From an uncultured Oscillospiraceae bacterium (GTDB lineage Bacteria > Bacillota > Clostridia > Oscillospirales > Acutalibacteraceae): 25,101 nt of DNA. The position numbers and the translations under genes were made by a program. Positions 1 to 7,397 of this stretch are shown in pieces; position 1 is the first letter of the stretch, and every line of letters starts with the position of its first letter. The stretch spans positions 1 to 25,101 of the forward strand of contig USCI01000034.1 of NCBI GenBank assembly GCA_900553255.1, in the 5' to 3' direction. Under the pieces are notes generated by a model that was given only the letters and a program-made list of their open reading frames with translations, did no database searches and was not told the origin of the DNA.

Positions 1-133
1 GGTCATAAGCGGAAACGGCGCCTTTGATTGCGCCGCAGGTGGCCACATTCATAAAAGCCGGCGTCTGTATGGTTCCATGAGGGGTATCGAACCGCCCGCG
101 GCGCGCCCGCCCCTGCTTCAATATGATCTGCAT
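1..133 (-). CDS. tgt: tRNA-guanine transglycosylase, N-terminal part (cut by window edge)
   Basis: Tgt exchanges guanine-34 of GU(N)-anticodon tRNAs for the queuosine precursor preQ1. Only the first 44 codons lie in the window, on the minus strand, starting at the ATG at 131-133. The translation contains the family's N-terminal signature: ARRGRFDTPHG (about residues 10-20), then TPAFMNVAT and AIKGAVS, very close to the Firmicutes Tgt pattern TPxFMNVGT..AIKGAVS. A Shine-Dalgarno AAAGGA sits 7 nt before the ATG. The frame stays open further upstream, but without an ATG, and the chosen start gives the usual short lead before the RRGRF motif. A consensus promoter lies about 100 nt upstream. queA, the next enzyme of the pathway, is in the same window. 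The catalytic Asp and zinc-site cysteines fall outside, so completeness cannot be judged. Confidence 0.88.
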   Translation of the reverse strand, partial: MQIILKQGRARRGRFDTPHGTIQTPAFMNVATCGAIKGAVSAYD

Positions 134-240
134 CGGAATATCCTTTCTGCTGTTTTCCCGTTCCTCCACGTTTTCCCGGCACAGCAGCCGGCGGACAAGG
201 CGCGGGCAAATAGGTTTTGGACAAAGATGGAAACCTGTTT

Positions 241-269
241 ATTATACCGTACTTTTTCCCTTATGACAA
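241..269 (-). promoter_or_regulatory. sigma-A promoter of tgt
   Basis: On the minus strand TTGTCA (264-269) and TATAAT (241-246) are separated by exactly 17 nt. This predicts a transcript starting near 234 and a leader of about 100 nt before the tgt ATG at 133. No recognisable riboswitch was seen in that leader. Confidence 0.75.
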
Positions 270-290
270 CCCAGATCAACCCAGATATAC

Positions 291-340
291 AAACAGCCGC
301 AGCCCCGCGCCCAATTCCGGGCGATACGGGGCTGCGGCTG
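291..340 (-). terminator. intrinsic terminator after the rhamnosidase gene
   Basis: A perfect 14-bp GC-rich inverted repeat (294-307 with 327-340) lies just downstream of the rhamnosidase tail stop at 368. On the minus strand it is followed by only a weak T-rich run (TTTGTAT), so the U-tract is poor, but stem strength and position fit a terminator that separates this gene from tgt. Confidence 0.6.
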
Positions 341-367
341 CGCGTTATAAGCGCCGAAAAAGAACCA

Positions 368-832
368 TCAGGCGGTGCGCTTTTTCCGGAGGATCAGCGC
401 TGCGGCCACAAGCAGGGTAGCAAAGGCCACCGCAATCGGAACGGCACGCCCGGTCTGCGGAATACCGCTGCTGCCCGCGGCGGTTTCAAAGCGATAGGTG
501 CCGCTGCCGGCAGCATAGACACAGTCGCCGTCTTCGTTGCGGCCGATATAGGTAAGGCCATCTCCATCCTTTTCAAAAACATCCCGTCCGCTTTCGGTCA
601 GGTCCTCTGCCACCTCTGCCGGGATCACGATCTCCGCCGAGGCGTTGACGGGAACCGTAACCTCCCAGGAAAACGCCCCATCCAGCACCGACCAGTTGGA
701 GACGGCGATGCCTCCGAGATCATTGTACATCCTGGTGACCAGGCCACCGCCAATCATTGTATGGTTCTGGGAATCGTATGCGCCCACATCGTCGGTAAGG
801 TGGGAATTGAAGGTCTCTCCCACCTTATCCCA
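368..832 (-). pseudogene. detached C-terminal part of the GH78 rhamnosidase, with IPQTG sorting signal
   Basis: This frame continues the rhamnosidase homology after the frameshift at about 828-836. Its first residues, WDKVGETFNSH, directly continue the TTLWEL of the upstream frame. About 154 codons follow: the end of the helical catalytic barrel (NHTMIGGGLVTRMYNDLGGI), a beta-rich C-terminal domain (SWEVTVPVNASAEIVIP), and a cell-wall sorting signal made of IPQTG (449-463), a hydrophobic stretch of about 18 residues and a basic tail RKKRTA. IPQTG resembles the LPxTG-type pentapeptides cleaved by sortases, so the intact enzyme was probably wall-anchored. There is no convincing independent start or ribosome-binding site here; the only early start codon is an out-of-context GTG at 853. 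I therefore read it as a broken piece of the upstream gene, not a separate gene. A sequencing or assembly error is an alternative explanation. Confidence 0.8.
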
Positions 833-3800
833 ACTCCCACAGTGTGGTCTCACCGTTATCCAGCATGTACCCGAACGAGCACTTTTTGGGGGTAATGGTC
901 ATATCCGGCAGCGTCTTATGCTCGTTGGCCATGCTGAGGGCATCGTACATCGATTTCGTTCCCAGCACACCCGTACGGATGGTCGTATCGGCGTTTTTGA
1001 CCGATTCCACAAGCGCCTGCACGATATCACCGGTCTGTGAAGACGGAACAATCCCCAGGTCGAGCGCCATTGCATTCGCCGTCTGGGTTTCGGTGCTGAA
1101 ATACGTTCCCATGTTGTAATTTTTCTGGATGGCGTCATACATATGGGCGAGATATTCGTCCAATTCTGCATGATCCCGTCCCGTTTCTTCCGCCATTTGG
1201 GAAAGCAGCACGCCGCAGTAATAGAAATACGGCGCCGTGAGGAAACCGCGGTCAAGCTTATTTTCGTGGTTGTCGTAGCCAAGCCAGTCCCCGTAAACAT
1301 TTCCGGTGAAGAGATAATCGCCATTGGTATCCAGCGAGCGGTAATAATCGAATACCCGCACCAGAGAATCATACGCCATATCAATATAGTAGCGGTCGCC
1401 CGTCTGCCGGTACGTTTCATAAGGGAACACAAAATACGCCGACGTCCAGGTGATATCAAAGCCCGCATTCGTGGCAATATCGGTCGACGGCCAGGGAACC
1501 ACCGTAAACGGCTGCCCCTCCGCTGTAATATCCTGGTAGGCCGTCTTCATGAACGCTTCCGCCGTCGTGTAGTCGCCGAGCATCAGAGCGGCTGACTCTT
1601 TGATGACCGATGCGTCCCCGGTCCAGCCGTTTTTCTCCCGCTGCGGGCAGTCGGTATAGTTGCCCAGCATATTGGATCGCTGGGATTGATAAGCCATGGC
1701 ATAAATACGGTTCAGCCGGTCGTTGGAGGTGGAAAACGTGCCGGTCACCTCCACATCGTCGCTGACAAAGCAGGCGGTGAAGTCCTCCGGATGGAATTCC
1801 CCCTGCACGCCCTGAAATTCCCCCTGCACGCCCTGAATTTCCACATAGCGGAACCCGGTATAAAAGAAGCGCGGCTCAAAGGTGTCCTCCCCGCCGGACA
1901 GGGTGTAGCGGCATACCGGATGGTGGAAGGTCGTACTGCTGTTGAGCGTGCCGTCCCCGTTGAGCAGTTCCGCATATTTTACCGCAATGACCGAATCCTT
2001 CGGGCCACTGGTATTCACCCGGACATAGCCCTGCATATTTTTCCCATAATCCAGAATATAGCTTACCGACGGTTCGATGAAGCCTGTCCATTTGGAAGCG
2101 TCGATCCGGTCAAAGTTATCCTCAAAAACCATCTCGCCGTTCTGGATTACCCTTACGTAATCAATCCGGCTGTCCTCGTCGACGGTGATGCGGAAGCCAA
2201 GCGGGCCGGATGTCGTGCCTGCCGGGGCATCGTATTCATCCACGAGGCGGTCTCCGATATAGGTGGAAACCCGGTTCCCTGCCACCTCGATTTTCATCTT
2301 CACCCAGTCGTTTTTCGGATCCACCCCCGGTACGCCGACCTCCACGCGGACATCGTTCCAGGTGCCCGACCGGTGAAGCTGCAGGGAACCGCCGGTGCTT
2401 TCGGCAACCTGCCACATGAAGCCGTTCGGATCGCCGCTGCCGAACAGAAAACCGCACACATTATCCGTCTTGCATGCCCATTCGATGGTATAATCTCCGC
2501 TGAAGGTCTGTTTGGTGAAGAAATTTCCGCAGTTTTCCGGCATCACCAGTTCGCCGTTTTCCGCATACGGCTGCGTCTTGTCCACCGTCATTTTCTCCGA
2601 GAGCACCTGCGGCTGAATCTCCTCGATCACCTTGGAGCCGGTGATGGACGGCGACAGCTTCGGCGTACTGGGAAAAGTCCATTTTTCCTTGTCCACCGTC
2701 GAAAAATCATCCGCAAAAACGGTTTCTCCGTTTTGCAGCACCGCTATACGGTCGAGCAAAAAACTCTCATTCAGTGCCGCACGCATGCCGATAGGGCCTT
2801 CGGTCTGTCCGCTTTCCACCTGCGTGGTGTGAATCTGCCTGCCGTTTACCGAGGTGGTCACGGTATTTCCGCGGATATCCAGGGTGATATCCACCGGCGT
2901 ATCCCGGCGGATTCCTTCATCCGCCGCGGTATCCACCCGGGTCCATCCCCCCGGATAATGGGCACGCAGCACCCCGTCGGCTTCCACATTGAACTGCCAC
3001 ATACCGGGATTCGGTTCACCCGAACCAAAAACCAGGCCAAATGCATTGGTCAGCGGCGTAACCCGCAGCTGCACGGTATAATCCCCGCTGAAGGACTGCC
3101 GGCTGTAATAGATGCCGCTGTCCGATGGAACATACAGCTGGCCGTCCTCCGAAACCGGTCCTGCCGGACTGGCGTTGGTCCACGCGTCGCCCTCCACGTA
3201 CTCACTGGTATCCCAGCCGTCACGAAGGTTCACATTGACATCTTCGCCGGCCGAAAGGCTTTCCCGCACAATCTCGGACGTGGCACACGCCCGCCATGTG
3301 GTATCGGTGGCGATAACCTGCGTGGAACCGTCTTTATAGGTGATTTTCAGCATACCAGCAGCACGGTTTCCCTGCTGGCAAACCGCGCTTACCATAATCC
3401 CCACCGTATTACTGCCATTCTTCAGATACGGCAGGATATCGTAGGTGTTGTAATAGCACTCCACGTCCGGAACCGGCCTTTTCGGCCCCAGCACAAGATC
3501 CCCCACCTTTTCCCCGTTAAGCCGCAGCTCCATATACGAGGTGCTGCCGATATAGGAACGCGCCCGGTCAATATTCGCAATATCCTGGTCAAGGGTAAAG
3601 GTTTTGCGCAACAGGCTTTTGGAGGCAATCCACTCCCCCTCCACCTCCGCCGGCGCGGTTTCAAAGGCGCCCGGGGCGCTGAAGGCGGATTCGTTTCCCC
3701 GCTGGTCCCGGACCCGAACCTTCCAGGTATACACCGTTTCCGGCGCAAGCCCCTGCGGTACAATCCCGGTCTGCTGGTCGGAATTGACCCAGCCGCTGTC

Positions 3801-4049
3801 CCATGCCACGCCGTCCCGGTCCTCCACAACAACCTGATAGGCTGCCTGCAGGACACCGCGGGACTCTGCCTCCATCTTCCAGCCCAGCCGGACATTATCC
3901 GCTGCTATACCCAGATCATAGCGCGATGAAGTTTGAAACACCTCGCTGACCGAAATCCCGCCGGATGTCTCTGCCCATGCCGGAACAGCGCCTGCCGACA
4001 GGAGCAGGCTCATACACAAGGCCAAACTCAGCATTCGTTGCTTCTTCAT
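825..4049 (-). CDS. secreted GH78 alpha-L-rhamnosidase, C-terminus lost by frameshift
   Basis: GH78 enzymes release terminal L-rhamnose from plant glycosides, pectin or bacterial polysaccharides. The ATG at 4049 is chosen because GGGGTG precedes it and a signal peptide starts there (cleavage after AWA, about residue 26). An in-frame GTG 12 nt upstream is less likely. Domains in order: Fn3-like (about 31-132); rhamnosidase N domain (about 147-290); two related inserted beta-sandwich-like modules (about 311-450 and 508-648); a concanavalin-like domain (about 658-770); and the alpha/alpha barrel with DCPQRE..GWTGD (D800, E805, D812), the GH78 acid/binding motif. The barrel's TTLWE motif supplies the presumed base, E1072. 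The frame then ends two residues later (LG, stop), where relatives continue WD. Restoring two bases would join it to the frame at 368-832, for a protein of about 1,227 aa. As read, the 1,074-aa product lacks the barrel end and the wall anchor and is probably inactive or mislocalised. Confidence 0.88.
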   Translation of the reverse strand: MKKQRMLSLALCMSLLLSAGAVPAWAETSGGISVSEVFQTSSRYDLGIAADNVRLGWKMEAESRGVLQAAYQVVVEDRDGVAWDSGWVNSDQQTGIVPQGLAPETVYTWKVRVRDQRGNESAFSAPGAFETAPAEVEGEWIASKSLLRKTFTLDQDIANIDRARSYIGSTSYMELRLNGEKVGDLVLGPKRPVPDVECYYNTYDILPYLKNGSNTVGIMVSAVCQQGNRAAGMLKITYKDGSTQVIATDTTWRACATSEIVRESLSAGEDVNVNLRDGWDTSEYVEGDAWTNASPAGPVSEDGQLYVPSDSGIYYSRQSFSGDYTVQLRVTPLTNAFGLVFGSGEPNPGMWQFNVEADGVLRAHYPGGWTRVDTAADEGIRRDTPVDITLDIRGNTVTTSVNGRQIHTTQVESGQTEGPIGMRAALNESFLLDRIAVLQNGETVFADDFSTVDKEKWTFPSTPKLSPSITGSKVIEEIQPQVLSEKMTVDKTQPYAENGELVMPENCGNFFTKQTFSGDYTIEWACKTDNVCGFLFGSGDPNGFMWQVAESTGGSLQLHRSGTWNDVRVEVGVPGVDPKNDWVKMKIEVAGNRVSTYIGDRLVDEYDAPAGTTSGPLGFRITVDEDSRIDYVRVIQNGEMVFEDNFDRIDASKWTGFIEPSVSYILDYGKNMQGYVRVNTSGPKDSVIAVKYAELLNGDGTLNSSTTFHHPVCRYTLSGGEDTFEPRFFYTGFRYVEIQGVQGEFQGVQGEFHPEDFTACFVSDDVEVTGTFSTSNDRLNRIYAMAYQSQRSNMLGNYTDCPQREKNGWTGDASVIKESAALMLGDYTTAEAFMKTAYQDITAEGQPFTVVPWPSTDIATNAGFDITWTSAYFVFPYETYRQTGDRYYIDMAYDSLVRVFDYYRSLDTNGDYLFTGNVYGDWLGYDNHENKLDRGFLTAPYFYYCGVLLSQMAEETGRDHAELDEYLAHMYDAIQKNYNMGTYFSTETQTANAMALDLGIVPSSQTGDIVQALVESVKNADTTIRTGVLGTKSMYDALSMANEHKTLPDMTITPKKCSFGYMLDNGETTLWELG
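1801..1842. repeat. 21-bp tandem duplication inside the rhamnosidase gene
   Basis: Two adjacent 21-bp copies (1801-1821 and 1822-1842) differ at one base. They keep the reading frame and duplicate seven residues (GVQGEFQ / GVQGEFH) at about residues 740-753, in the concanavalin-like domain before the catalytic barrel. The near identity suggests a recent slippage duplication. Confidence 0.9.
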
Positions 4050-4091
4050 TTTACACCCCACACTTTCACCGTATTTCGCTTTGGTGGGGCC

Positions 4092-4120
4092 AGTATAGCA
4101 TCCGGGTTATGCTTATTCAA
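4092..4120 (-). promoter_or_regulatory. promoter of the rhamnosidase gene
   Basis: TTGAAT (4115-4120) and TATACT (4092-4097) are 17 nt apart on the minus strand, with a TG one base before the -10 (extended -10). It lies in the 91-nt gap behind the HAAS gene and gives the rhamnosidase its own transcript, with a leader of about 35-40 nt. No terminator or obvious catabolite-repression site was seen in the gap. Confidence 0.6.
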
Positions 4121-4140
4121 TCCAATATATTCATCACTTT

Positions 4141-5217
4141 TTAAGTTTTTTCGGTTATTTTATCCGCGCGGCTGCCATAGCGCAGCGTTTTGTAAACAGT
4201 GACACCGATCTCCAGCAGCGTCGCCGCAACAATCAACAGCAGAATGCCGTTGGAAAACAAGCCGGTATCCCAATGGGTACAAAGCCATTCGCCAAACGGA
4301 AAATCCACCGAGGCATACGCCTGAATTTCGGCGACAAACTGCGTATTCCAGAAAGGCAGCGCTTTGAGGGCAAATGCCGCGCAGGCGATCTGCAGGACAC
4401 CGCAAAGGATATTGCTGATCATAACCGTACGGCAGTAAACCCCCGTAATCAGCCGGAGCATTTCATCCACAAAGCCCGCCGCAAGACCGATTAACAGCAG
4501 CGGCAGGATTTTTTCCCAATGTTCCAGATTGAACAAAGGGACAGACACTATGCTGCCGCCGTCCTTAAAAAACACCGAAAAGAGCTGCGGCCAGAATATC
4601 AGCAACAGAGCCAGCAGCAGGATAAAAATAAGGCTGACAGCGCTGTCCCCGCGGCCGGTTTCGGCTTTTCTTACCGGAACAGGCGGCAACTGTCCGGGCG
4701 TCCAGGCTGTCCTACCGTCCTGCCGGTTGGCAGAATCGTGCGCTAACCGGAGCTCCCATTTTGTTTTCTGCCGTTCAAGGACGGCGAAAACCAACGTCAG
4801 CCCGCCGAAGGCGCTCATACAAGCAGCGGCGGTACTGACGACGGCATCGACCGCAACGCTTGCCACTGCATACACTATCTCCGGCAAGACGGTATTCCGG
4901 AGTTCCAATACACCGCTGATCACTGAAACGATAGGAACCGTAACCGATACACAGATCAATACGATTTTTAGCAGCCAAACATACCGGTCGTAGTATTCCG
5001 GCCCAATCAGGCAGCGACTGCCGTCGCGGTACTGTCCGGCAAATACCGCCGGATTCCCAAGCGCCGCAAGCACGTCTTCCATCGAGCCCTTTTCCTCAAA
5101 CATGTCGCTGATGAGTTCCCGCAGCTCCATTTCCACCTCACCGCGCTGCGCCTTAGGCAGGCGCCGGACCACCTGATAGATGTAGCGTTCCATCCATTCG
5201 CGTTCTTGTTCCGACAT
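4141..5217 (-). CDS. HAAS-domain multi-pass membrane protein (PadR partner)
   Basis: This 358-aa protein has a soluble helical N-terminus (about 1-65: MSEQEREWMERYIYQVV..MELRELISDMFEEKGSMEDVLAALGNP) that matches the HAAS/DUF1700-type domain. That domain is typically encoded beside PadR regulators in Firmicutes. About six hydrophobic segments follow (near 79-101, 118-146, 192-214, 237-257, 265-286 and 321-343), with a polar loop at about 147-190. The ATG at 5217 is chosen because GGAGGA, which overlaps the end of padR, lies 9 nt upstream and because the HAAS motif begins there. An open extension upstream merely overlaps padR. The gene follows padR after only 5 nt, so the two are cotranscribed and probably translationally coupled. 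The exact role is unknown; HAAS proteins are thought to take part in membrane or envelope-stress signalling with their PadR partner. No enzymatic motif was seen. Confidence 0.8.
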   Translation of the reverse strand: MSEQEREWMERYIYQVVRRLPKAQRGEVEMELRELISDMFEEKGSMEDVLAALGNPAVFAGQYRDGSRCLIGPEYYDRYVWLLKIVLICVSVTVPIVSVISGVLELRNTVLPEIVYAVASVAVDAVVSTAAACMSAFGGLTLVFAVLERQKTKWELRLAHDSANRQDGRTAWTPGQLPPVPVRKAETGRGDSAVSLIFILLLALLLIFWPQLFSVFFKDGGSIVSVPLFNLEHWEKILPLLLIGLAAGFVDEMLRLITGVYCRTVMISNILCGVLQIACAAFALKALPFWNTQFVAEIQAYASVDFPFGEWLCTHWDTGLFSNGILLLIVAATLLEIGVTVYKTLRYGSRADKITEKT

Positions 5218-5222
5218 GATGG

Positions 5223-5564
5223 CTAATCCTCCTCCCTGAGCAGCGCTTCCATACCGGCGGCCATCTCCCGCCACTGCTCACACAGCGCTGTATAAATCTC
5301 ATTGCCAAGCGGTGTACGACGATAATATTTGCGCGGTTTTGTTCCCCCGGTTTCCCACACGCTTTCCAGCAACCCCTGCTTTTCCAGCCGGCGCAGCAGC
5401 GGGTACAGCGTATTGGCGTCGATGCGCACTCCCTCTTTTTCCAAGCTCTGCACCAGAGCATAGCCGTATTTGGGCTCCGCCATACGGCTGAGGACGCTCA
5501 AAACCAGCGTACCCCGGCGCAACTCCAGCACAAAATTCAGCAGCAACTCGTCTTTCTTGTCCAA
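5223..5564 (-). CDS. PadR-family transcriptional regulator
   Basis: This is a 113-aa winged-helix repressor. The PadR core is visible as GTLVLSVLSRM (about 18-28), YGYALVQSLEKEG (33-45), DANTLYPLLRRLEKQGLLES (49-68) and PRKYYRRTPLG (77-87). The frame is open further upstream but has no suitable ATG. I chose the TTG at 5562-5564, which lies 10 nt behind AGGAGG and gives the normal family length. The only nearby ATG is in another frame. A near-consensus promoter lies immediately upstream, leaving a leader of about 15 nt. The downstream gene encodes the HAAS membrane protein, the common partner of this regulator class. Such regulators usually repress their own operon, so autoregulation is likely but inferred. 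Confidence 0.87.
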   Translation of the reverse strand: MDKKDELLLNFVLELRRGTLVLSVLSRMAEPKYGYALVQSLEKEGVRIDANTLYPLLRRLEKQGLLESVWETGGTKPRKYYRRTPLGNEIYTALCEQWREMAAGMEALLREED

Positions 5565-5585
5565 ATCCGCATCGCCTCCTGCATT

Positions 5586-5615
5586 ATTATACTGTATGTC
5601 GCACACTATTGTCAA
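5586..5615 (-). promoter_or_regulatory. consensus promoter of padR-HAAS
   Basis: Perfect TTGACA (5610-5615) and perfect TATAAT (5586-5591) are separated by 18 nt on the minus strand. A short palindrome ATACTGTAT (5589-5597) overlaps the -10, and a TGT-CGC-ACA dyad lies in the spacer. Either could contribute to a PadR operator, but both are too short to be sure. A promoter this strong is easiest to understand if it is normally repressed. Confidence 0.75.
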
Positions 5616-5625
5616 TACGGCAGGA

Positions 5626-5660
5626 TAAAGCCCCGGCGGGATAATGAACCGCCGGGGCCT
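5626..5660 (-). terminator. intrinsic terminator of asd-dapA-dapB
   Basis: A 10-bp perfect GC-rich stem (5630-5639 with 5649-5658) begins about 14 nt after the dapB stop and is followed on the minus strand by TTTAT. It separates the lysine operon from the padR promoter. Confidence 0.75.
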
Positions 5661-5671
5661 CTTCATATTGC

Positions 5672-6433
5672 TTATTTTGCCGCATCCACCAGATCCGCCA
5701 TGCAGTACATTCCGGGTTCGCGGCCGATGAGAAACAGCGCAGCGTTGATTGCGCCGACACCGAAAATCTCCTTGGACAGCGCCGTGTGCGAAAGGGTAAT
5801 CAGCTCGTCGTGGCCGGCAAACAGGATCTCGTGCTCGCCCACGATGGTGCCGCCGCGGACAGAGGAAATGCCAATCTCCGCCTTATCCCGCTTCTGGCGA
5901 ACCGAGTGACGCTCATAAACGTAGCGGGGCGTGTACGAAAGCCCCTCCGACACCGCATCCGCCAGCATAAGCGCCGTGCCGGACGGAGCATCCAGCTTCT
6001 GATTGTGGTGCTTTTCGATGATTTCCACATCAAAATCCCCGCCGAGTACGGCGGCAGCCTTCCGGGCCAGCTCCATAAGCAGATTGATGCCCAGGGACAT
6101 GTTGCCGCTGAAAAAGACGGCAACATCGCCGGCGGCAGCGCGGATCTTCTGAATCTGCTCATCCGAAAGCCCGGTGGTTGCGATCACCACCGGAAGCCGG
6201 TGATCCTTGGCGAACGCGAGCACGCCGTCCAGCGCGGACGGGTGGGAAAAATCGATAATCACATCCGCTTCCATCATGCAGTTCGCCGGATTGGCATATA
6301 CCGGATAGCCGGCATGGCTCTCGGTATTGATATCAAAGCCCGCCACAATTTTGCAGTCACAGCGCTCGGCCACACAGGCCGTGATTACCCGGCCCATCTT
6401 CCCGTTACAGCCGCTGAGAATCAAACGAACCAT
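5672..6433 (-). CDS. dapB: 4-hydroxy-tetrahydrodipicolinate reductase
   Basis: DapB reduces 4-hydroxy-tetrahydrodipicolinate with NAD(P)H in diaminopimelate/lysine synthesis. The 253-aa product has the Rossmann motif GCNGKMGR (8-15), the DFSHP segment (61-65), ATTG (85-88) and the substrate motif EKHHNQKLDAPSGTA (140-154), in which H142 and K146 correspond to the catalytic pair of the E. coli enzyme. The ATG at 6433 is chosen because VRLILSGCNGKMG follows it at the proper distance and AAAGGA precedes it by 9 nt; a GTG eight codons upstream adds a non-conserved lead. It is the last gene of the operon, 36 nt after dapA, and is followed by a terminator. Its expression should follow the lysine riboswitch upstream of asd. 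The length is normal and no defect was seen. Confidence 0.96.
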   Translation of the reverse strand: MVRLILSGCNGKMGRVITACVAERCDCKIVAGFDINTESHAGYPVYANPANCMMEADVIIDFSHPSALDGVLAFAKDHRLPVVIATTGLSDEQIQKIRAAAGDVAVFFSGNMSLGINLLMELARKAAAVLGGDFDVEIIEKHHNQKLDAPSGTALMLADAVSEGLSYTPRYVYERHSVRQKRDKAEIGISSVRGGTIVGEHEILFAGHDELITLSHTALSKEIFGVGAINAALFLIGREPGMYCMADLVDAAK

Positions 6434-6469
6434 ATCGGCACGTCCTTTCTTTTCCACATCCTGTTGCTC

Positions 6470-7357
6470 TTACCGGATCAGGCCGTGCTTTTTCAGCACC
6501 GCCGCCAGCGCCTCGCGTCCCGCATCGGTCATCCCGCAAAGCGGCAGACGGCATTCGCCGACATCCATGCCCATCATATTCATCGCTTCCTTGACCGGAA
6601 TCGGGTTGACATCCGAGAACAGGGCGTTGCACACCTCCAGCCACTGCAGCTGGAGCGCCAGGCTGCCCGCCGGATCGCCCGCCAGCCATTTGGCCACGAT
6701 ATCGTGCGTCTGCTGCGGCAGGATATTGGACAGCACCGAAATCACGCCCTTGCCGCCCAGCGACAGGATCGGCACAATCTGGTCGTCATTGCCGGAGTAT
6801 ATGTCGATATCGCACATCTGGGCAATCTGCGCGACCGAGGAGATGTTGCCGTTGGCCTGCTTCACGCCGACGATATAGGGGTTCTTCGCCAGCTCGGCAA
6901 TGGTGGAGGGCTTGATTTCCACGCCGGTACGGGAGGGCACATTATACAGAATAATCGGCATTTTAGCCTCTTCTGCAATCCGGTTATAATGGATCACCAG
7001 CCCCTTCTGGGACGCCTTATTGTAATACGGCGTCACCAGCAGCAGCGCATCGGCACCGAGGTTTTTCGCTTCCAGCGAAAGCTCAACGCCGTACGCCGTA
7101 TCGTTTGATCCGGTACCGGCAATCACCGGCACCCGTCCGGCAGCCTGTTCCACAGCGGCCTTCATAACCTGGATATGTTCTTCGTGGGTCAGCGTCGAGG
7201 ATTCGCCGGTAGTGCCGCAGGTAATGATGGCGTCGGTGCCGTTTTGAATCTGCCATTCCACAAGCTCGCGGTACTTTTCATAATTGACGCTGCCGTCTGC
7301 ATGCATCGGCGTGATAATGGCAACGCCGGCGCCGGTAAAAATGGTTTCCTTCTTCAT
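6470..7357 (-). CDS. dapA: 4-hydroxy-tetrahydrodipicolinate synthase
   Basis: DapA condenses pyruvate with aspartate-4-semialdehyde, the committed step to diaminopimelate and lysine. The 295-aa TIM-barrel protein shows GTTGE (48-52, with the proton-relay Thr), YNVPSRTG (138-145, catalytic Tyr138) and GVKQANG (164-170, Schiff-base Lys166). Length and motif spacing match the family. The ATG at 7357 has purine-rich ribosome-binding sequence (AAAGGA and GAGAGGA) directly upstream. It lies 40 nt after asd and 36 nt before dapB, so it is the middle gene of a three-gene operon that turns aspartyl phosphate into tetrahydrodipicolinate. No aspartokinase, dapH or ddh gene is visible here, so later steps are encoded elsewhere. 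Confidence 0.97.
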   Translation of the reverse strand: MKKETIFTGAGVAIITPMHADGSVNYEKYRELVEWQIQNGTDAIITCGTTGESSTLTHEEHIQVMKAAVEQAAGRVPVIAGTGSNDTAYGVELSLEAKNLGADALLLVTPYYNKASQKGLVIHYNRIAEEAKMPIILYNVPSRTGVEIKPSTIAELAKNPYIVGVKQANGNISSVAQIAQMCDIDIYSGNDDQIVPILSLGGKGVISVLSNILPQQTHDIVAKWLAGDPAGSLALQLQWLEVCNALFSDVNPIPVKEAMNMMGMDVGECRLPLCGMTDAGREALAAVLKKHGLIR

Positions 7358-7397
7358 GTCCTCTCTATCCTTTCCTGTAAATTACATGGGTTAAGGA

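Noticed and set aside
3..224. 73-codon minus-strand frame at the left edge
   Set aside because: Out-of-frame shadow of the tgt start; the neighbouring frame gives the Tgt N-terminal signature.
1686..3929. Long open frame of about 747 codons on the plus strand opposite the rhamnosidase
   Set aside because: It is the antisense shadow of a GC-rich gene; the translation has no family motif, while the minus strand shows clear GH78 domains and a signal peptide.
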